The notes beneath the pieces were generated by a model, which had not been told where the DNA came from, did no database searches, and saw only the letters and a program-made list of their open reading frames with translations. DNA of 64,000 bases from Candidatus Borkfalkia stercoripullorum (GTDB lineage Bacteria > Bacillota > Clostridia > Christensenellales > Borkfalkiaceae), in assembly GCA_019119395.1 (NCBI GenBank), contig DWXC01000027.1, positions 62,001-126,000 of the forward strand, in the 5' to 3' direction. The stretch's first letter is position 1, and the number at the start of each line of letters is the position of its first letter. Shown in pieces: positions 59,403 to 64,000 of the stretch. Both the position numbers and the translations under genes were made by a program.

Positions 59403-60134
59403 ATGAATATTGATACGATGACGCAGGAAAGCGTTATTAAAAATTATGAATCGGATTTTCTTCAGCGGATCAAACCGTCTGCGATACTCGGGCTGTTCCA
59501 GGAGATCGCTGCGGAACATGCGGAAGCTCTCGGGTTCGGCGATTCCGTGCTGCGCGGTCAGGGAATGTTCTGGGTTTTGTCCAAAATTTATGTTGAAATT
59601 GCCGAAAGACCCGTTTATATGCAAAAAATCAAAGTCGATACATGGCCGCACGCGCCGAACAAAGCGATCTTCGAAAGAAGTTTTTCGGTTGAGGACGGGG
59701 CGGGCAAACGGCTTGTTTCCGCCTTTTCTCGGTGGTGCGTGCTGAACGCGCAGGGAAGGGTCGTGCCCGCGTCTCGCATTTCCTGTAAGATAGGCTCTTT
59801 CCGCGAAGATAAGAGCGTTTTGTTTGAGGACTGGCTCGTTCCGGCGCCCGAAAAACGCGTTCCGGCGTTTTCTCTTCGCATCGCCAATTCGGAATACGAT
59901 CTGAATTATCATGTAAACAATATTAAATATGCCGACTATATTTTTAACTGTTTTTCGGTCAAGGAGTTGGAAGCGCGCAAACTGAAAAATTTCCAGATCC
60001 ATTACGTAAAGCAGAGTCATGAAGGGGACGTGCTCGATTTTTACAGGCAGGAAATCGGAACGGGCGTGTTTGCGGTGGAGGGCGTCAAAAACGGCGGCGA
60101 GACGGTCGTGACGGCAAAAATCTGTTTTGAATGA
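59403..60134 (+). CDS. Acyl-ACP thioesterase
   Basis: 243 residues, two hotdog halves. FLQRIKPSAILGLFQEIAAEHAE opens the first. The catalytic segment SEYDLNYHVNNIKYADYIF near residue 162 (Asn, His) is diagnostic of bacterial FatA/FatB-like enzymes. It releases free fatty acids from acyl carrier protein. Ribosome site AAGGGGATAAA. Overlaps the next gene by 8 bp. Confidence 0.9.
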   Translation: MNIDTMTQESVIKNYESDFLQRIKPSAILGLFQEIAAEHAEALGFGDSVLRGQGMFWVLSKIYVEIAERPVYMQKIKVDTWPHAPNKAIFERSFSVEDGAGKRLVSAFSRWCVLNAQGRVVPASRISCKIGSFREDKSVLFEDWLVPAPEKRVPAFSLRIANSEYDLNYHVNNIKYADYIFNCFSVKELEARKLKNFQIHYVKQSHEGDVLDFYRQEIGTGVFAVEGVKNGGETVVTAKICFE

Positions 60135-60771
60135 ATTTCGGTATACGCTCGTTCGGAGCCGCCGAAGAACGGTATCTCTCATCGTTCGGGACGGAGTTTT
60201 GGAAGTGCGCGCGCCTTCGGCCATGCCTGCGGAAAAGATCGACGCCTTCGTTTCGGAACACGCGGGGTGGATACGGAAGCAGTTTACGGCTTACGAGCGG
60301 CGCGCGGAGCGTTTTTCCTCGGTTCGGGAGGGGCAAACGATCCTGCTCGACGGGAAGGAATGCCCGTTGGTCTGCGGTGTTGCGAGAAATTCGGAAAAAG
60401 GCGGCACGGTCTATTTGAAAAACATGCGGGGCGCGCAGGCGTTTTTCATAAAGACGCGCGCGTTTTTGCTGGTCGAAAAGACGGCCGCGCTTTCGCGCCG
60501 CGCCGGGCTGTATCCCGAGGACGTGTCTGTCCGCGATTTCAAGGCGCGGTGGGGCAGCTGCGACGCGCAAAAGCGGATCAAGCTGAATTGGCGTCTTCTG
60601 ATGCTTCCGCCCGAACTGCAGGAATACGTCATCGCGCACGAACTGTGCCATATAGCGCACCTCGATCATTCTCCCGCGTTTTGGGCGGAGGTCGCGAAAA
60701 TCATTCCCGATTTCGCAAAGAGAAAACGCGCGCTCAAAGAGTATTCTTTTCTGACGCTTCTTTATCGGTAA
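60127..60771 (+). CDS. YgjP-like (DUF45) M48-type metallopeptidase
   Basis: 214 residues. HELCH (zinc ligands) near residue 176 followed by HLDHSPAFWAEV gives the HExxH-x-GxxH-like pattern. The RDFKARWGSCDAQKRIKLNWRL segment is the YgjP/WLM signature. Start is TTG 60127, which overlaps the thioesterase stop; the ATG at 60131 is in another frame. Biochemical role is uncertain (a UTP pyrophosphatase annotation exists for relatives). Confidence 0.85.
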   Translation: MNEFRYTLVRSRRRTVSLIVRDGVLEVRAPSAMPAEKIDAFVSEHAGWIRKQFTAYERRAERFSSVREGQTILLDGKECPLVCGVARNSEKGGTVYLKNMRGAQAFFIKTRAFLLVEKTAALSRRAGLYPEDVSVRDFKARWGSCDAQKRIKLNWRLLMLPPELQEYVIAHELCHIAHLDHSPAFWAEVAKIIPDFAKRKRALKEYSFLTLLYR

Positions 60772-60870
60772 GGGTTGTCCCCGCGGTTTCGGGAAACGGA
60801 AAGCTGTTTGCCGACGCGAAAAACCGTCGGGCTTTTCCGCCCGTTTCCGGTATGGACGCGCGGGTGCGCC

Positions 60871-60942
60871 GCATAATTATGCAAGTTTTTTCGAATATTC
60901 ATCAAAATGCGCATTTTTATGCATAAATATAAACAATATGCA
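60871..60942. promoter_or_regulatory. Array of palindromes upstream of argG, candidate ArgR operator
   Basis: Four perfect palindromes in 57 bp: GCATAATTATGC (60871-60882), GAATATTC (60893-60900), AAAATGCGCATTTT (60904-60917) and TTTATGCATAAA (60916-60927), followed by a further TATGCA (60937-60942). They lie 50-120 bp before the argG -35. The AT-rich TGCAT/GAAT half-sites resemble arginine-repressor boxes. The rest of the 60772-61052 gap shows only GC-rich imperfect repeats near 60800-60870. Confidence 0.5.
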
Positions 60943-60991
60943 AAAATATAGGGATTTTTTTGAATATTTTAATTTTACGCCGTGCAAACGC

Positions 60992-61020
60992 TTGACTTAC
61001 GGCGAGAATCATTGTATAAT
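60992..61020 (+). promoter_or_regulatory. Promoter for argGCJ
   Basis: TTGACT (60992-60997), 17 bp, TATAAT (61015-61020), 33 bp before argG. Confidence 0.85.
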
Positions 61021-61052
61021 TTTCACAGTTTTATAAAAAGGAAAGAACGCAA

Positions 61053-62273
61053 ATGGAAAAGAAGATCAAAAAAGTCGTCCTTGCATATTCGGGCGGGCTG
61101 GATACGTCCATCATCATTCCCTGGCTCAAAGAGAATTATGACAACTGCGAAGTCATCGCCGTTTCCGCCGACGTGGGGCAGGAGAGCGAACTCGAAGGGC
61201 TGGAAGAAAAGGCGCTCAAAACGGGCGCGTCCAAACTTTACATCGAAGACCTCCGCAAGGAATTCATCGAGGATTATATCTATCCGACGATGAAGGCCGG
61301 CGCGGTGTATGAAAACAAATATCTGCTCGGCACGTCTTTTGCCCGTCCCGTCATCGCAAAGCGCATCGTCGAGATCGCCAAAAAAGAGGGCGCCGACGCG
61401 ATCTGCCACGGCTGCACGGGCAAGGGGAACGATCAGGTGCGCTTTGAACTGACGATCAAGGCGTTCGCCCCCGAAATGACCATCATCGCCCCTTGGCGCA
61501 TATGGAACATTAAAAGCCGCGACGAAGAGATCGATTACGCGGAAGCGCATAAGATCCCGCTCAAAATCACGCGCGAGACCAATTATTCGAAAGATAAAAA
61601 CCTGTGGCACCTTTCCCACGAGGGGATGGATCTGGAAGATCCCGCCAACGAGCCGATGTATGACAAAATACTCGAGCTCGGCGTGTCTCCCGAAAAGGCG
61701 CCCGACAAGCCGACTTATGTGACGCTGGCTTTCGAAAAGGGTATCCCCGTCGCCGTGGACGGCAAAAAAATGGGCTCGGTGGAGCTGATCGAAACGCTCA
61801 ACAAGATCGGCGGGGCGAACGGCGTCGGCATTGCGGATCTCGTGGAAAACCGTCTTGTAGGCATGAAGAGCCGCGGGGTATACGAAACGCCGGGCGGCAC
61901 GATCCTCTATGCCGCGCACGACATATTGGAGAGCATTTGCCTCGACAAGGAGACCCAGCATTTCAAACAGCACGTTGCGATCAAATTTGCCGATCTCGTA
62001 TATAACGGCCAGTGGTTTACGCCCCTGCGCGAAGCGCTTTCCGCATTCGTTGACAAAACGCAGGAAAACGTCAGCGGCGAGGTCAAACTCAAAGTTTATA
62101 AGGGCAACGTCATCAATGCGGGCGTAAAGAGCGAACATTCGCTGTACAGCGAGGAGATCGCGACGTTCGGCGAGGAGGACGTTTATAACCAGCACGATGC
62201 GGAAGGCTTTATCAACCTGTTCGGGCTTCCGATCAAGGTCAAGGCGCTGCTCGATCAGAAAAAACTCAAGTAA
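61053..62273 (+). CDS. argG: Argininosuccinate synthase
   Basis: 406 residues. ATP loop [15 protein letters not shown] near residue 11 and [13 protein letters not shown] near 115 identify ArgG, which joins citrulline and aspartate. First gene of an arginine operon with argC and argJ. Ribosome site AAAAGGAAAGAACG. Confidence 0.97.
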   Translation: MEKKIKKVVLAYSGGLDTSIIIPWLKENYDNCEVIAVSADVGQESELEGLEEKALKTGASKLYIEDLRKEFIEDYIYPTMKAGAVYENKYLLGTSFARPVIAKRIVEIAKKEGADAICHGCTGKGNDQVRFELTIKAFAPEMTIIAPWRIWNIKSRDEEIDYAEAHKIPLKITRETNYSKDKNLWHLSHEGMDLEDPANEPMYDKILELGVSPEKAPDKPTYVTLAFEKGIPVAVDGKKMGSVELIETLNKIGGANGVGIADLVENRLVGMKSRGVYETPGGTILYAAHDILESICLDKETQHFKQHVAIKFADLVYNGQWFTPLREALSAFVDKTQENVSGEVKLKVYKGNVINAGVKSEHSLYSEEIATFGEEDVYNQHDAEGFINLFGLPIKVKALLDQKKLK

Positions 62274-62338
62274 AAACAATAATAAGGAATTGCGGCGGCG
62301 CTCCGTTCTCGGGGCGCTTGCTGACTGTTACGATTGGG

Positions 62339-63265
62339 ATGTATAAAGTTTTTATAGACGGAAAAGAGGGGACGACGGGCCTGAAAATATTCGAACGCAT
62401 GGCAAAGCGCACGGACGTTCGGGTCGAAACGCTCCCCGAGGAATTACGCAAAGACGCCGGGGCGCGGAAAGAGTGCATCAACCGTGCGGACATCGTCTTT
62501 TTGTGCCTTCCGGATGCGGCGGCAAAAGAGTCGGTATCGCTGATCGAAAATAAAGGCGTGCGCGTCATCGATGCGTCCACCGCGCACCGTACTTCGCCGG
62601 ACTGGGCGTACGGCTTCCCCGAACTTTCCGGGGAACATCGGCGGAGGATCGCGGGGGCGGATCGCGTTGCCGTGCCCGGCTGTCATGCGAGCGGATTCAT
62701 CTCGCTCGTATATCCGCTGATCGCGGGCGGTTTTGCCGGCAGGGATTATCCGTTCGTCTGTCATTCCGTTACGGGCTACAGCGGGGGCGGAAAAAAGATG
62801 ATCGCGGAATACGAGGCGGAAGGGCGCCCTCTTGAATTTGACAGCCCGCGCCAGTACGGGCTTTCGCAGAATCATAAGCACCTGCCCGAAATGCAATATG
62901 TCTGCGGGCTGGATCACAAGCCGATCTTCAATCCGATCGTGTCCGATTTTTACAGCGGAATGTGCGTGACCGTTCCCGTTTATACGCGCCTGTTGAAGAA
63001 AAAAATCGACGTCGACGGATTGAAAAGGTATTATGCGGAGTATTATGCGTCGCATAATTTCGTTAAAGTGGCACAGGAAAGCAAGAGTTATCTGCCGGCG
63101 AACACGCTTGTCGGCACGAACAACATGGAAATTTATATCGACGGAAACGAAGAGCGCATCGTGCTCGCGTCGGTATTCGACAATTTGGGCAAGGGCGCGT
63201 CGGGCGCGGCCGTTCAGTGCATGAACGTCATGCTCGGCTTGGACGAAAGGACGTCGCTGGTCTGA
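62339..63265 (+). CDS. argC: N-acetyl-gamma-glutamyl-phosphate reductase (short type)
   Basis: 308 residues, the shorter type-2 form. DGKEGTTGLKIFERM near residue 8 binds NADP; the catalytic cysteine is in AVPGCHASGF near residue 115. It makes N-acetylglutamate semialdehyde. The start at 62339 gives the usual N-terminus; its ribosome site is weak, and the longer TTG start at 62318 is possible. Confidence 0.92.
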   Translation: MYKVFIDGKEGTTGLKIFERMAKRTDVRVETLPEELRKDAGARKECINRADIVFLCLPDAAAKESVSLIENKGVRVIDASTAHRTSPDWAYGFPELSGEHRRRIAGADRVAVPGCHASGFISLVYPLIAGGFAGRDYPFVCHSVTGYSGGGKKMIAEYEAEGRPLEFDSPRQYGLSQNHKHLPEMQYVCGLDHKPIFNPIVSDFYSGMCVTVPVYTRLLKKKIDVDGLKRYYAEYYASHNFVKVAQESKSYLPANTLVGTNNMEIYIDGNEERIVLASVFDNLGKGASGAAVQCMNVMLGLDERTSLV

Positions 63266-63293
63266 CGGGCAGCATTATACATGAGGTGATCGT

Positions 63294-64000
63294 ATGAAAA
63301 AAATTACGGGCGGCGTGTGCGCGGCGCAGGGATTCAAGGCGAACGGCGTACACTGCGGTATCAGAAAGAATAAAACCAAGCGCGACCTGTCGCTCATCGT
63401 CAGCGACGTGCGCGCGGCGGCTGCCTGCGTATATACGCAGAACCTGGTCAAGGGTGCGCCTATCCTCGTCACGAAAAAGCACGTCGCGGACGGCTATGCG
63501 CAGGCGATCGTCTGCAACAGCGGCAACGCGAACACCTGTAACGCGGACGGCGTCGAGATCGCGGAGGGGATGTGTTCGCTCGTGGAAAAATATACGGGTA
63601 TCCTCGCAAACGACGTGGTGGTCGCTTCGACCGGCGTCATCGGCCAGCCTCTCTCCCTCGAGCCGATCGCGGGCGGCATGGAGTCGCTCGTGAAGGGGCT
63701 CGGCGAAAACAGCGATTTCGCGGCGCAGGGGATCATGACGACGGACACCGTCGAAAAGCAGGTCGCGTATACTTTCGAGCTCGGCGGCAAAGAGTGCCGC
63801 ATCGGCGCGATCGGCAAGGGCGTGGGCATGATCAATCCCAACATGGCGACCATGCTCATCTTTGTTACGACGGACGCGGCGATCTCTCCCGAAATGCTGC
63901 AAAAGGCGCTTTCGGCGGACGTGAAAGATTCCTTTAATATGGTCAGCGTGGACGGCGACACTTCCACCAACGACATGGTCTGCGTGCTGGCGAACGGGCT
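63294..64000 (+). CDS. argJ: Bifunctional ornithine acetyltransferase/N-acetylglutamate synthase, 3'-truncated
   Basis: The first 235 codons are visible; the gene runs off the window. GFKANGVHCGIRKNK near residue 15, NSGNANTCNADG near 78 and the autocleavage motif NPNMATML with Thr186 identify ArgJ, which recycles acetyl groups from acetylornithine to glutamate. Ribosome site GAGGTGAT. Third gene of the arginine cluster. Confidence 0.95.
   Translation, partial: MKKITGGVCAAQGFKANGVHCGIRKNKTKRDLSLIVSDVRAAAACVYTQNLVKGAPILVTKKHVADGYAQAIVCNSGNANTCNADGVEIAEGMCSLVEKYTGILANDVVVASTGVIGQPLSLEPIAGGMESLVKGLGENSDFAAQGIMTTDTVEKQVAYTFELGGKECRIGAIGKGVGMINPNMATMLIFVTTDAAISPEMLQKALSADVKDSFNMVSVDGDTSTNDMVCVLANG

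Noticed and set aside
60131-60418. 95-residue frame starting at ATG 60131
   Set aside because: Out of frame with the YgjP-like gene, whose HExxH protein reads from TTG 60127.

Overview
The window looks like a chromosomal segment from an endospore-forming-type Clostridia (Bacillota), probably an uncultured gut lineage of the Christensenellales kind. This placement is an inference from gene content. The evidence is a complete eight-gene spoIIIA operon, spoVG, a Firmicutes-order division and cell-wall (dcw) cluster headed by mraZ, RNase Y, Asp23, a diaminopimelate dehydrogenase plus a MurE carrying the mDAP-type DNPR motif, and strong SigA-type promoters with 17-bp spacers. Base composition is clearly above 50% GC by eye, with a few AT-rich patches. 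I see no rRNA, tRNA, insertion sequence, prophage or CRISPR array. Both ends cut genes: a TrpB-like gene on the left and argJ on the right. No gene-free stretch exceeds 300 bases.

Layout. 1-4.9 kb: TrpB-like enzyme, galK-galM-phosphodiesterase, ddh. 4.9-7.1 kb (-): an unrecognised GNAT-plus-membrane protein with its own promoter. 7.2-10.4 kb: a ZTP (pfl-motif) riboswitch with terminator, then pflB and pflA. 10.5-16.2 kb (-): polyamine ABC transporter potABCD followed by a thioredoxin-reductase-like flavoprotein. 16.4-17.7 kb: rpsT (-) and murI (+). 17.8-32 kb: dcw cluster mraZ-rsmH-ftsL-like-pbp-murE-mraY-murD-ftsW-murA-ftsQ, then ftsA-like-ftsZ from their own promoter. murF, murG and murB are not here, and murC lies alone behind spoVG. 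34-36.5 kb: a DUF815 ATPase (-) and ilvC (+). 36.7-46.2 kb: ftsK-rimO-pgsA-cinA-recA-nadE. 46.4-48.5 kb: rny and a small lipoprotein. 48.6-53.3 kb: spoIIIAA-AH behind a SigE-like promoter. 53.4-57.2 kb: asp23-nusB-folD-ispA-tlyA-kinase. 57.3-59.2 kb (-): a PadR regulator tethered to the membrane. 59.4-60.8 kb: acyl-ACP thioesterase and a YgjP-type metallopeptidase. 61-64 kb: argG-argC-argJ.

Themes. The window mostly builds and divides the cell envelope: mDAP supply, peptidoglycan precursors, divisome, septal DNA pumping and the forespore channel. Several of these proteins (FtsL-like, FtsK, FtsZ), as well as S20, PotA and PadR, carry long low-complexity Q/P/A/E-rich segments that are unusual in length. 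Regulation is readable in several places: three 10-bp MraZ repeats abutting the dcw -10 box, two LexA-like boxes just upstream, three 10-bp-phased ACAATAT repeats over the padR promoter, a palindrome array upstream of argG, and the ZTP riboswitch on pflB.

The best candidates for undescribed biology are the membrane-tethered PadR protein with its phased operator, the 722-residue GNAT/two-helix membrane protein, and the polyamine-binding protein with a second, C-terminal membrane anchor next to a transporter ATPase with a duplicated C-terminal module.
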